Assembly (NCBI GenBank): GCA_021780625.1
Contig: JAJXYI010000600.1
Location: 1 to 8,313 of the forward strand
Direction: 5' to 3'
DNA: 8,313 nucleotides
From: a bacterium
GTDB taxonomy: Bacteria; Verrucomicrobiota; Verrucomicrobiae; Opitutales; Opitutaceae
In this document: positions 1 to 7,618 of the stretch, one piece after another
Position numbering within the stretch: position 1 is the stretch's first letter
Layout: each line of letters begins with the position of its first letter
The notes under the pieces: model-generated
Database searches by the model: none
Told to the model about the DNA's origin: nothing
The model's input: the letters and a program-made list of their open reading frames with translations, nothing else
Made by a program: the position numbers and the translations under genes

Positions 1-2151
1 CTTTCGGTTCAAGCGCCATCGCACGAACCCAAGTGCCAGGCATGCCCCGGCCACCAGCGCGGCCCCGAACGCCGGCACCCCGAGCAGGCCGGGGTTGAAC
101 ACAAACTGCGGAGTCAGGCGGAGAAGCTGGTCAGCGGTCACGCCGAGCGCGATGGCGAGCAGGCCGTGGCGCAGCGCGAGGGCTTCGGGCGCCGGCCGGT
201 TCTGTAGCAGCGTGTCCAAACTCTCCCTGGCCTGCGCGCGCGACAGCGTGCCGGCCTGTTCGGTCACACGCTCGTCCGCGCTGAACAAGCGGACCTGCTC
301 GAGGTCGAACGTGACGGCGCCATCATCTCGTAACCGGGCTCGCTGGCTGCCCACCGCGCTGCTGATCCCGGCGAGCACCTCGCGCACCGCGGCGACGCCA
401 GAGGCGCCTTCGCCCCACAGCATCGCATCGAGCTGGTCGGCGATCGCTCGGCTCACGTGCTCGAGCTTCGTGTTTGCGCGTTCGGCAAGCAGGTTTCGAA
501 GCGCCTGCAGCTTGCGCAGCAGGAACTCCCCCGCCCGCTCCTCGAGCAACCTCGGAAGGACAGCGAGGTAATCCTCTTCTGGGGGCGGGGTGCGTGGGGG
601 CCAGAACATCGCCACGTCGAAACGAACCTCAGCCAAGGGGCCAGCATCAATCGCCCGGGGCGCCAGGAACTCAGCCTTGAGCGATTCGAAGTCGAGACCG
701 GCGTCCGTGACCGACCTGCGAACCAGCGCGCTGGTGTCCTGCACGCTACCCCGCTGGCGAAACGCCGACAGAGTCTCTTCGAAGACAGGAAGAGCCACGC
801 GGTCCAGACGCCCACCCAGCTCCGAACTCAGGCTGGCGGCGCCGAGACCTTGCACCATCGAGCGATCACAAGACTTGACAAGAGCCTCGTGGTCGGCCGG
901 CGCGATCGCGAGGAGGCGGGTGAGGTTGGCTGCCTGCTGCAGCATCTGATCGGCAGTCTGACCGACGTAGCCATCTTTGTTCAGGATGCGGTGCTGGTTG
1001 GTCTGGCCGCACTGCAGGATGGTGTGCGGCACGTCCGCGCACAGGTTTGAAACAGCGGTCAACCACGCAGCGCAGGCGTTCCGTTCAGTGTTGTCCGCGC
1101 TCCCCCATCCTTGCAGGAGAGGAAGAAACGTGAGAAAGAGGTCCCCCGGCAGGTATTCGGGAAGATTCTTCATGAGCTGGCGCATGAGCGTGACAACGCT
1201 CAGAGAGAGCACTCGGAACGCCGGATCGCTCAACCAGCCGACCAGGACAACGTCGAGGTCCGCCTGAGGCGAGGTCCCAGCCTCGCGCACACGTTGTGCC
1301 TGCCCGATCAGCAAGCGAGCCAGCAGGCCATCTGTCCCGGCGAGGATATCGCTTAGGGCACCGCATGCCTGCTTCAGCTTCCTGTCGGTCCTCGTTGACG
1401 TCCTGGGAAACCGGATGTGCGTCGCGTCGCTCGAGGGCTCTTCCTCGTCCCACTCGTCAAGCGAGAGCTGTTCGAACCAAGGCGGACGAGTACCGAGTGA
1501 CTCGCGCAGCAAACGCTCCACCTCGGGGCGGAACAACGTCTCGCCCCGGGTGGTGACGATCAGCTCGAGCACCTCGAGGAGTCGCCCCGCGAGGGCGCCA
1601 GCTTCCCGCACTTGGAGCAGCTTGCCCCCTGTGCGTTCGGCCAGAAGCCGGAGGCTCTCCTCATCGACCCCTTCGCCGCAGGCCACGGAAAACACCCTGA
1701 CACCGCTCGCAATAGCTGCCTCGAGCAGATCTCGCTTGCCATCCCCCCCGCAAAGGCTGAACTCCTTGGAGTTGCAGTCCTGGCCGTCGGTGAGAACCAC
1801 CACGCACTTGTGGCGATCCTGCGGATCGAACGCTGCGCACGCTCGGCCGACGGCGTCGTAGAGCGCGGTCAAACCGCCGTCCCCGCGGAAGCGCTCCACT
1901 TGGTCGAAGACAAAATCCCGGTGCTCGGTCGGCGCCGAGTAGCGCGTGACCTCGCTGCCGAAGCCAACGAGGCCGATCCTGGTCCCCTCCGGGGTTTGCT
2001 CGACGAACCTGCGCAGCCCCTCCCTCGCCTCCTTGCTCCCTTTCCCCGCCATCGAGCCGGAATCATCGACCACAAGCATCACGGCAACATCGTTGCCCGG
2101 CGGGGCATCACCCAAGTTCACAGGCACGACAAGAAATCGACGTCGCCCCAT
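1..2151 (-). CDS. vWA-domain protein with C-terminal membrane segment (3' partial)
   Basis: The frame is open for 717 codons from ATG at 2151 to the left edge, so the C-terminus is missing. Residues about 20-195 form a vWA domain with complete MIDAS residues: DxSGS at D29, S31 and S33, T95 in GGLTALYDA, and D122 in VVLTDG. There is no signal peptide, so the domain should be cytoplasmic. Residues 200-655 are Leu/Ala-rich and mostly helical in character, with an acidic stretch near 232-242 and a proline-rich linker at 518-527. I recognise no known domain there. Residues about 684-710 are a likely transmembrane helix followed by basic residues (RWRLNRK). A weaker hydrophobic stretch lies at 656-675. 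The gene starts 3 nt after the stop of the tubulin-like gene and has a GAGGTGA ribosome site 8 nt upstream of the ATG, so it is probably translationally coupled to it. vWA proteins bind partners through a metal ion; the partner here is inferred to be the tubulin-like protein. Confidence 0.9.
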   Translation of the reverse strand, partial: MGRRRFLVVPVNLGDAPPGNDVAVMLVVDDSGSMAGKGSKEAREGLRRFVEQTPEGTRIGLVGFGSEVTRYSAPTEHRDFVFDQVERFRGDGGLTALYDAVGRACAAFDPQDRHKCVVVLTDGQDCNSKEFSLCGGDGKRDLLEAAIASGVRVFSVACGEGVDEESLRLLAERTGGKLLQVREAGALAGRLLEVLELIVTTRGETLFRPEVERLLRESLGTRPPWFEQLSLDEWDEEEPSSDATHIRFPRTSTRTDRKLKQACGALSDILAGTDGLLARLLIGQAQRVREAGTSPQADLDVVLVGWLSDPAFRVLSLSVVTLMRQLMKNLPEYLPGDLFLTFLPLLQGWGSADNTERNACAAWLTAVSNLCADVPHTILQCGQTNQHRILNKDGYVGQTADQMLQQAANLTRLLAIAPADHEALVKSCDRSMVQGLGAASLSSELGGRLDRVALPVFEETLSAFRQRGSVQDTSALVRRSVTDAGLDFESLKAEFLAPRAIDAGPLAEVRFDVAMFWPPRTPPPEEDYLAVLPRLLEERAGEFLLRKLQALRNLLAERANTKLEHVSRAIADQLDAMLWGEGASGVAAVREVLAGISSAVGSQRARLRDDGAVTFDLEQVRLFSADERVTEQAGTLSRAQARESLDTLLQNRPAPEALALRHGLLAIALGVTADQLLRLTPQFVFNPGLLGVPAFGAALVAGACLALGFVRWRLNRK

Positions 2152-2154
2152 GGA

Positions 2155-5100
2155 CTACATCACCTCACTACCCAGACGCTCTCGAATTTCTTGGATCTCG
2201 GCGCTCAGTTCACTCGCAATGCGACCCAGCGCTCGCCGGGTGCGCTCGTCGGTCTCCGTCAGGTGTCGCCCGGGCTCATCGAGGCTCTGCAGCTTCTTCT
2301 TGATCTGTTGCTGGAGCACCTGGTCGGCTCGAACGCAAAAGTCCTCGGCCCGCTCGCGCTGGATCAGGTTCAACGTGTCGTTGGACCCGTCATTGGACCA
2401 GACATGGTCCACTCCGGCCGCCACACCGTGGAAGAACTCGACATTGTCCTGGCAAACCTCCAGACGCAAGAATTGCTCGAAGGCTGCGCCGTAATCACCG
2501 GCACCTGGCACGCGCATGAAGCCGGTGCCCCCCGGCAACGGCGCCTCAATTCGCCGATCGCTAAGAAGCATCTTGTCGTTCAAGCGTGTCTGTAGCAGGA
2601 ACACTTCCTTCTGCCGAATCGACACCGGCGCCTCGCCGAGGAAATCCTTTTCGAACGCAAGCTTGGTAGTGAAGAGTTTCTTTAGATTGTCATCGTTCGG
2701 CCAGACTCGAAAGATCAATGCCCACGCCATGCCCGCGGCGAATAGGCGAGCCGGCCGGTTAGGTGAGCTGCCGCTGAGTTGGAAGAACCCCCTGCCGTTC
2801 CGGTGGAGATGGGGTTCGCACCAGTCGGTGGCGCGGTAATCTTGCAGGAACGAGTGGTTCCACCAGTCGAAGTGATCCTGGACGTACAGGCTCGTATACG
2901 CCTTCAGGACGACAAGGCGCTTGGAAAACGCAGGGTCGGACTGCGCCATGGCGGCTTCGGAACGGAGGTACCCAAGTCGATCGAGGAGCGAGCCACGAGC
3001 CCCGTCGCTGGACGTGAGGGCGGCGCGGAAATGCTGACCCTCCTGCCCCGCGGCCGTATTGACGTCGGCGAATACCCGAACCTGCGTCTCGGTGAGGATA
3101 CTGGCCAGGTCCTCCGACCCCCCTGAACCCGATGTGGGTAAGCCGGCGACGTACGCTTCGAGTGTCTGGTCGAGATCCTTGAAGGCATCTTGCTCGCTGA
3201 TGGTTCGTGCGATCCACGTGCGGCCGGCTTCGAGAAACCGTTCCTGGGCTTGGGCATCCGAAGCAGACCCGGCGGCATCGCGGCACACCGTAGGCCAGAA
3301 CGTCCCAGTGGATGCGTTGATCTCGGGCACCCAGCTACCCTTCGTGGCCATGACATTGGCCAGGTGCTTGATCGCCTCGTTCGCGCGAGGCCCCGGTGTG
3401 CCGCGATCATCCACGATCTGATCGAGGGCTGGGACGAAGCGGATCAGATCGGCCGACTTCAGCCGGCGCAGCGTCTTCGTCTCCTCCTCCGCCTGAGCGC
3501 CGGCGAGGTGCGCCGAAGTGACGAGCCAGGCGGAAATCCGTCGTCCCTGGTCGATCAGTGAGGTCAGGAAGGACGGGCGCTGCGTGTCCTGGCAAGAGAA
3601 ATAGTCCTGCTGGTCGACGATCTGACCTCGTCCCGCAACGAACGAAAGGACTTCGATTTCAAGCATCACGAGCCGGTTTCGGAGAGTCTCCTCGAGCAGC
3701 TGAACACGCGTCGCGGCGAACTGCTCGAGGCGCTGCTTGAGCGCGGTTGTGGGAGACCACCTGCTGAACAGCCCGCCCAGCTTCTCAACCTCGCCGAGAA
3801 TGTCACTCTTTAGCCTTTCGATGCCTTTACGGTCCCCAAGCAACTCGGCGCACCGCTGGTTGCTGGTTCCAAGCTCCTGACGCGCGACGGCCAGTCGATC
3901 GAGGGCAACCTCTTCCAGGTATTGCGCGAGGCCATTGTGGCTGCCCGCAGGGTCGCCGCACCACGCCTGAATCCCTCTCGTCTCAATGACGCCATTCATG
4001 GCAGCGAGCAGCGCATCCCAGATGGCTCCGTAGGCCGAGTCGGCCTCTCGCGCCCACGGATCGCCATAGTGTGATCGAAACAAGCTGATGGCCTCGCTTC
4101 TGATCTTCTGGCGTTCCTGCTGCAACTCGTCGATCACGGCTTCGAGGTTCGTTGCCGTCAAAGCTGTTCGGTCGACATCAGGCTCGGCGTCGGGTTTTGA
4201 CGGGTTCGGGCTTAGAAACCGGTCGATCGACCGTGCACGGCGCAAACGGTGATGGTCGCTGAGGAGTTGGCGCGTGCACACCTCCGAAAAGCGCTCCACT
4301 CCAGATCCCGGCTTGGCCGCGCGAAACGGAGCGGCGACGCTGCCATCGAAGATGTCGATCGCCTGTTTGCGCAGTTCCTTTTCGGTCGGCAGGTTGCCTT
4401 CGATGTAGTGATGCTGGATGGCATCGGCCAGAAATCGGCGCGTGAGGTAGCCCCGAAAGACGTCGCCGTAGTGCTCGAGGGCCCGGAACCCGAGGGCGAG
4501 GTAGTGCGGATATCCCTGACTACGACCCGACTTCGCCGCGCCAGCGGCAAAGTTGATCAACTTGTCGTCGATCTGGTCGTTGGCGCCGGCAGCGATGCGG
4601 TAGGCCAGCAGGTCGGCCGTTGTTTGGAAGAGGGAAGTGAGAAACACCTTCTCCCCGCCCTCGACTTGATCGTCCACCACGAGCGCGGCGTGATACGGAC
4701 ACCACGAAAGCGTGGCCAACTCGCGGTTGGCCATTTCAACCGGCCGGGCGCAGAGGCGGGCATGGTCTTTCGAACCGGCCCGCCAGGCGTTGATGGCGAA
4801 CTCCAACTCGGTAAAGAAGGCGATGGCATTGGCGCGGTAGCGTCCAAGTTCCTTGGGGCTCGACGTCTCCCGTCCAATCTGCTTAAGAAAGAACTTCGGG
4901 CCGAAGATCACCGGCCGAAGGTCGGGCTCTGCATGTGCCAGATCCTGGTAGTCGGTTGCCAATAGATACAACAGGTCAAAAAAGGAAGACGACCCCGTAC
5001 CGCCGAGACAACTCGTGACAACATACGTCCTGATTGCACCCTTGATCTTCTCCTCGGACTTGGCTCTGTTGAGATCACGGAAGATGGCCGTCAAACGGTT

Positions 5101-5523
5101 GGAAATCTCATCCCAGTGGTGGAAGAAGCAAAACCGCCCTAGTTGGCGCTGGGCCCCGACGCCGATGGAGACCGCCGAGTTGGGAAAGCTCGCGGCTTCG
5201 CGCGGGTCGAGCCACTCGTGGATGTCCTTACATTGGTCCGATGTCTGGTTGCGCTCGATGTAAGCGTGTTGGGTCTTGGGGTTGAAGCCGCCGAGAAGAA
5301 GGTAGTTGTCATCCAACCTAAGGAAGTCGGGGTCCAACGTGATCTCGGAATCAAAACTCTTGACGAGCCCGTCGAATTCGTTCCGATTCGTGTCCATCAG
5401 GAGGAAACGAAAGCTCGACGCCATCTCCTCCTTGCTGAACAGCCGCTGCAGCCGGCTCTTGAGGTACAAAACGGTCTTCGTGCCCGCGCCGCCGAGTCCG
5501 ATGAAAAGTGTTGGGTAGCTCAT
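2155..5523 (-). CDS. Large tubulin/FtsZ-like GTPase (Tubulin_2-type), 1122 aa
   Basis: The N-terminal ~390 residues look like a tubulin/FtsZ-superfamily GTPase of the Tubulin_2 type. A glycine-rich T1-like loop, GLGGAGTKT, is at residues 9-17 after a hydrophobic strand. An LMDTN strand-loop at 42-46 is in the T2 position. The T4 signature region SCLGGTGSSS is at 171-180, resembling FtsZ GGGTGTG. A GAQRQLGR motif is at 123-130 and RANAIAFFTELE at 230-241, like the conserved motifs of Tubulin_2 proteins. I recognise no domain in the remaining ~730 residues. Parts, such as about 455-480 and 590-625, are rich in charged helical sequence and may coil. No signal peptide or clear membrane helix is seen, so the protein is cytoplasmic. 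It is far longer than FtsZ (about 380-400 aa). The ATG at 5523 was chosen because AAGGGAG lies 7 nt upstream and the conserved strand starts at once; a TTG at 5601 would add 26 poorly supported residues. vWA genes lie on both sides. GTP binding is inferred, and polymerisation is unproven. Confidence 0.9.
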   Translation of the reverse strand: MSYPTLFIGLGGAGTKTVLYLKSRLQRLFSKEEMASSFRFLLMDTNRNEFDGLVKSFDSEITLDPDFLRLDDNYLLLGGFNPKTQHAYIERNQTSDQCKDIHEWLDPREAASFPNSAVSIGVGAQRQLGRFCFFHHWDEISNRLTAIFRDLNRAKSEEKIKGAIRTYVVTSCLGGTGSSSFFDLLYLLATDYQDLAHAEPDLRPVIFGPKFFLKQIGRETSSPKELGRYRANAIAFFTELEFAINAWRAGSKDHARLCARPVEMANRELATLSWCPYHAALVVDDQVEGGEKVFLTSLFQTTADLLAYRIAAGANDQIDDKLINFAAGAAKSGRSQGYPHYLALGFRALEHYGDVFRGYLTRRFLADAIQHHYIEGNLPTEKELRKQAIDIFDGSVAAPFRAAKPGSGVERFSEVCTRQLLSDHHRLRRARSIDRFLSPNPSKPDAEPDVDRTALTATNLEAVIDELQQERQKIRSEAISLFRSHYGDPWAREADSAYGAIWDALLAAMNGVIETRGIQAWCGDPAGSHNGLAQYLEEVALDRLAVARQELGTSNQRCAELLGDRKGIERLKSDILGEVEKLGGLFSRWSPTTALKQRLEQFAATRVQLLEETLRNRLVMLEIEVLSFVAGRGQIVDQQDYFSCQDTQRPSFLTSLIDQGRRISAWLVTSAHLAGAQAEEETKTLRRLKSADLIRFVPALDQIVDDRGTPGPRANEAIKHLANVMATKGSWVPEINASTGTFWPTVCRDAAGSASDAQAQERFLEAGRTWIARTISEQDAFKDLDQTLEAYVAGLPTSGSGGSEDLASILTETQVRVFADVNTAAGQEGQHFRAALTSSDGARGSLLDRLGYLRSEAAMAQSDPAFSKRLVVLKAYTSLYVQDHFDWWNHSFLQDYRATDWCEPHLHRNGRGFFQLSGSSPNRPARLFAAGMAWALIFRVWPNDDNLKKLFTTKLAFEKDFLGEAPVSIRQKEVFLLQTRLNDKMLLSDRRIEAPLPGGTGFMRVPGAGDYGAAFEQFLRLEVCQDNVEFFHGVAAGVDHVWSNDGSNDTLNLIQRERAEDFCVRADQVLQQQIKKKLQSLDEPGRHLTETDERTRRALGRIASELSAEIQEIRERLGSEVM
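2160..2166 (-). promoter_or_regulatory. Ribosome binding site of the left vWA gene, inside the upstream gene's end
   Basis: GAGGTGA lies 8 nt before the ATG at 2151 and overlaps the last codons (GAG GTG ATG TAG) of the tubulin-like gene. It fixes the start of the vWA gene and means that ribosomes finishing the tubulin-like gene end on the site, which favours coupled synthesis. Confidence 0.7.
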
Positions 5524-5640
5524 CTCCTGGCTCCCTTCGAAGTTGCCCTGGACGACAACGCCTGACGTCCGGCCACGATCATGGATCCCTGAGCGCTGCA
5601 ACCAGGGGTTGCCGTGCGTACCGCCAAGCCATGGATCGGG
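5524..5640 (-). other. 117-nt gap between the exported vWA gene and the tubulin-like gene
   Basis: The gap contains a perfect 6-bp hairpin at 5598-5612 (arms GCAACC and GGTTGC, 3-nt loop) without a following T run, and two copies of the 8-mer GATCCATG (minus strand) at 5630-5637 and 5580-5587. Each copy supplies an ATG. The first opens a 17-codon frame (5632-5579) and the second a 20-codon frame (5582-5520). They are joined to each other, and the second to the tubulin-like start, by ATGA overlaps. Neither tiny frame has a convincing ribosome site. I see no clear promoter. Confidence 0.45.
5531..5537 (-). promoter_or_regulatory. Ribosome binding site deciding the tubulin-like start
   Basis: AAGGGAG lies 7 nt upstream of ATG 5523. 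An additional AGGAG directly abuts the ATG and is too close to be the main site. This supports the shorter 1122-residue product over the TTG start at 5601. Confidence 0.7.
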
Positions 5641-7257
5641 TCAGCGGCATAGCTCAATGGTCAAGGTTCTGCCCCCTCCCCGAACGAAGAGGGTGGTCTG
5701 GTATCCGACAGGGATGGATTTGCGCAACTCGGCAGGCAAGGAGAGGTCGCTCTCCGTCCAGGACCGGGCCGTGGCGTCCCATCGCTTGCTGCGGTATGAG
5801 ATGTCCCCGTCCTGGCAGTAGGTATAGAAACCCCGTTTTGGGCGGATAAACGGGAAGTTCGGCTTGCGGCTCACGACAACGACGGAAAAGGCCGGTGCAG
5901 GCGCCTGACTCCGCACAGTTGCCCCGGAAATGTTGCCGACCACAACGCTGACTCCACTCGACCGAGGAACATCGAGGGTTTCGTGCGAGCCGTCAGCCTG
6001 GATCACGACCGTGCGGAAAGCCCGTGACACACTGGCCCGCGGGCGGAGCCAGGTTTGCCAAGTGAGCCAGAGTAACCCGACGATGACTGCGAGCAAACCC
6101 AACTGTGCTGCGAGTGGTGTTCCGGGATGGCCAACCGCAAGCGTGCGCCTGAGGGTGGCGTCGACCGGGTATGTGCTCGTTACCCCAAGGATGGCCAGCT
6201 CGTCTGCAGGCTTCAGCTCTACGTTGCCGCGAACGGACAACGTGACGGGGGAAGCAGAGGTCATCCTCGTCGTGAGGAGTCGCGTGAGAGCTGAGCCGCG
6301 TGCTGGGTAGCGAATCCCCAACGGAACGGTGACCTGACCCCCTGGCGGAACCAAAATTGGGCTCATCCTATTGATGGACACCTCAGTGCCTGGGGAAGAG
6401 CAGGAGGTCAGCTGGACCGTCAGAGGTAGCTTGCTGGTGTGCGAGAGAAAGACAAGGTCGTCGGAGTTTCCAACTCGGCGAGCGTCCACCGACCAGCCGA
6501 GCTTCAGCTCGTGATTGAGCAAGGCTCGCAGCTTGTCTCGCTGCATCTCATCTCGGCGCCTGGTGAACCACTCCCTGAGCGTTGAGGCGTTGACCGGCAC
6601 GACCTCGACTTGGCCCAGCACCGCGCGGACAAGGCCCAGATCGCGGCCGGCCTCGGCACTCATCGGCAGCATCAACGCGAACGACTGCACCAGCCGCTGG
6701 CCGAGGACCTCCCTCGCGCGCTTAGCAAGGTCATTCCATGCCGGGGTATCAGCATCGCGGCTGCCGAATTCGCTGTCACCGGCGGGCTCGTGAACGAAGT
6801 CCGAGAAGAGAAACACAAACTGAAGCCGGTGCGTCTCCGGCCGCGCGATCTCGTTGACGACCGCACGCAGCGCGTACCCAAGATCAGTTCGCGCGCCCGA
6901 TGGTGGGGGCAGGAGTTCGAACTCTCGCCGCAAGTCTGCGGCGCTGTGGGGATCGATCGTCCGGGGCAAGATCCGCGAGTTCGTCGCGCGAGTGTCGAAA
7001 AGAATGACGGAAACGTGGTCCCCAACGGGCAGCGCATCGATAAACCCAAGGATCGAATCTCGCACGGCCGGCCAGTAGGGTTTCATCGACCCGGACGTGT
7101 CGACGGCCATGATGTAATCGGCGGGCTCGGCGCTTGGCGCGAGAAGCGCGTTAAGGCGGGGAAGATCGGCCGAACGTCCACCGCCAGCCCAAAGGGTTGT
7201 AAGAACAATGACCGCTGCTGACTGTCCGCGAAGGTTTCTTAGTGTCCCCGCGAGCAA
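5641..7257 (-). CDS. Exported, membrane-anchored vWA-domain protein, 538 aa
   Basis: The N-terminus has Arg residues, then a hydrophobic stretch (residues 13-24) and a possible cleavage site after GRSA (about residue 30), as in a Sec signal peptide. Residues about 46-235 are a vWA domain with a full MIDAS: DTSGS at D53, S55 and S57, T124 in GARTD, and D153 in FLFSD. Residues about 265-360 look beta-rich. A transmembrane helix spans about 381-403 (LLAVIVGLLWLTWQTWL), followed by Arg-containing sequence and a ~135-residue C-terminal domain (404-538) that I do not recognise. The expected topology is vWA in the periplasm and C-terminal domain in the cytoplasm, where it could meet the tubulin-like protein encoded next. 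The start is uncertain. The TTG at 7257 has only a G-rich stretch upstream, while a better ATG at 7283 is out of frame by one base across a run of seven Gs. Membrane vWA proteins usually act as assembly or adhesion modules; the exact role is unknown. Confidence 0.88.
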   Translation of the reverse strand: MLAGTLRNLRGQSAAVIVLTTLWAGGGRSADLPRLNALLAPSAEPADYIMAVDTSGSMKPYWPAVRDSILGFIDALPVGDHVSVILFDTRATNSRILPRTIDPHSAADLRREFELLPPPSGARTDLGYALRAVVNEIARPETHRLQFVFLFSDFVHEPAGDSEFGSRDADTPAWNDLAKRAREVLGQRLVQSFALMLPMSAEAGRDLGLVRAVLGQVEVVPVNASTLREWFTRRRDEMQRDKLRALLNHELKLGWSVDARRVGNSDDLVFLSHTSKLPLTVQLTSCSSPGTEVSINRMSPILVPPGGQVTVPLGIRYPARGSALTRLLTTRMTSASPVTLSVRGNVELKPADELAILGVTSTYPVDATLRRTLAVGHPGTPLAAQLGLLAVIVGLLWLTWQTWLRPRASVSRAFRTVVIQADGSHETLDVPRSSGVSVVVGNISGATVRSQAPAPAFSVVVVSRKPNFPFIRPKRGFYTYCQDGDISYRSKRWDATARSWTESDLSLPAELRKSIPVGYQTTLFVRGGGRTLTIELCR

Positions 7258-7294
7258 GACGCCCCCCCGTGCCGCGATCGCATCGATCCCTACC

Positions 7295-7338
7295 TCTTGT
7301 ACGAGATCTTAGCACCAAGTCAGCCACCACGTACAAGA
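7295..7338. repeat. Perfect 9-bp inverted repeat, candidate operator
   Basis: TCTTGTACG (7295-7303) and CGTACAAGA (7330-7338) are perfect reverse complements separated by 26 bp. The arm centres are about 35 bp apart, a little over three helical turns. The arms flank the only promoter-like sequence upstream of the exported vWA gene, so they may bind a regulator as paired half-sites. A long-loop RNA stem is also possible. Confidence 0.45.
7311..7326 (-). promoter_or_regulatory. Candidate sigma-54-type promoter for the vWA/tubulin operon
   Basis: The minus strand reads TGGCTGACTTGGTGCT. The -24 GG and -12 GC elements are exactly 10 nt apart, as in the consensus TGGCACG-N4-TTGCW, with TGGC and TGCT matching and the ACG part not. 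The predicted transcript start would be near 7300, leaving a leader of about 43 nt before the TTG at 7257. The overlapping hexamer TAAGAT at 7311-7306 could instead be a weak sigma-70 -10 element, but its best -35 (TTGTAC, 19-nt spacer) is poor. No sigma-54 activator gene is visible, so the call is tentative. Confidence 0.25.
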
Positions 7339-7390
7339 TGGGGAATCAGACCCGGCGGCTCCTTGACGTGCGCGTGTCGAGCGCGACAGG

Positions 7391-7618
7391 GTGGTCCCGC
7401 TGGCGGCTACGGTCGGTGGCGGGGTGCCGGGTGAGGCGATCGTCGCCACACGCGCGGCCGTCACTCTCCTCGAAGCACACGCCTTGGAGCACAGGGACGG
7501 GTGGTCGTCGCTCGCGGGCAAGGCTGGTCGCCGGGTGCAGTCTGCGCTCGAACGCCGCGGCATCGAGGCCTCCGTTGTCGCGGTCCTGCAGGCCGCGGTC
7601 GCCTCACTCGCCTTGTGA
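7391..7618 (+). CDS. Short coding-like ORF, probably a gene remnant
   Basis: This 75-codon plus-strand frame (the frame is open from just after a TGA at 7364) has about 83% G or C at third positions and a G-rich first position, as expected of real coding sequence in a high-GC genome. The product is Ala/Val-rich and helical, with a run like TRAAVTLLEAHALEHRD. I recognise no family. No ribosome binding site precedes the GTG at 7391, so it may be the C-terminal end of a gene that lost its 5' part, perhaps when the neighbouring low-GC and vWA/tubulin genes arrived. It converges on the small cysteine-rich gene. It could also be chance, because high-GC DNA often leaves frames open. Confidence 0.3.
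   Translation: MVPLAATVGGGVPGEAIVATRAAVTLLEAHALEHRDGWSSLAGKAGRRVQSALERRGIEASVVAVLQAAVASLAL

Noticed and set aside
457..1050. 197-codon plus-strand open frame
   Set aside because: It is antisense to the helical part of the left vWA gene, has a low-complexity product and no recognisable domain.
1612..2595. 327-codon plus-strand open frame
   Set aside because: It lies antisense to the left vWA gene and the end of the tubulin-like gene, crosses their junction, and has no domain or ribosome site. It is a by-product of high-GC codon use.
4249..4965. 238-codon plus-strand open frame
   Set aside because: It is antisense to conserved tubulin-like sequence, with no support as a protein.
5143..5565. 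140-codon plus-strand open frame
   Set aside because: It covers the antisense of the T1 and T2 loop region of the tubulin-like gene and runs into the gap; no own signals are seen.
5524..5601. N-terminal extension of the tubulin-like gene from TTG 5601
   Set aside because: ATG 5523 has AAGGGAG at 7 nt and begins directly at the conserved strand; the 26 extra residues look non-coding.
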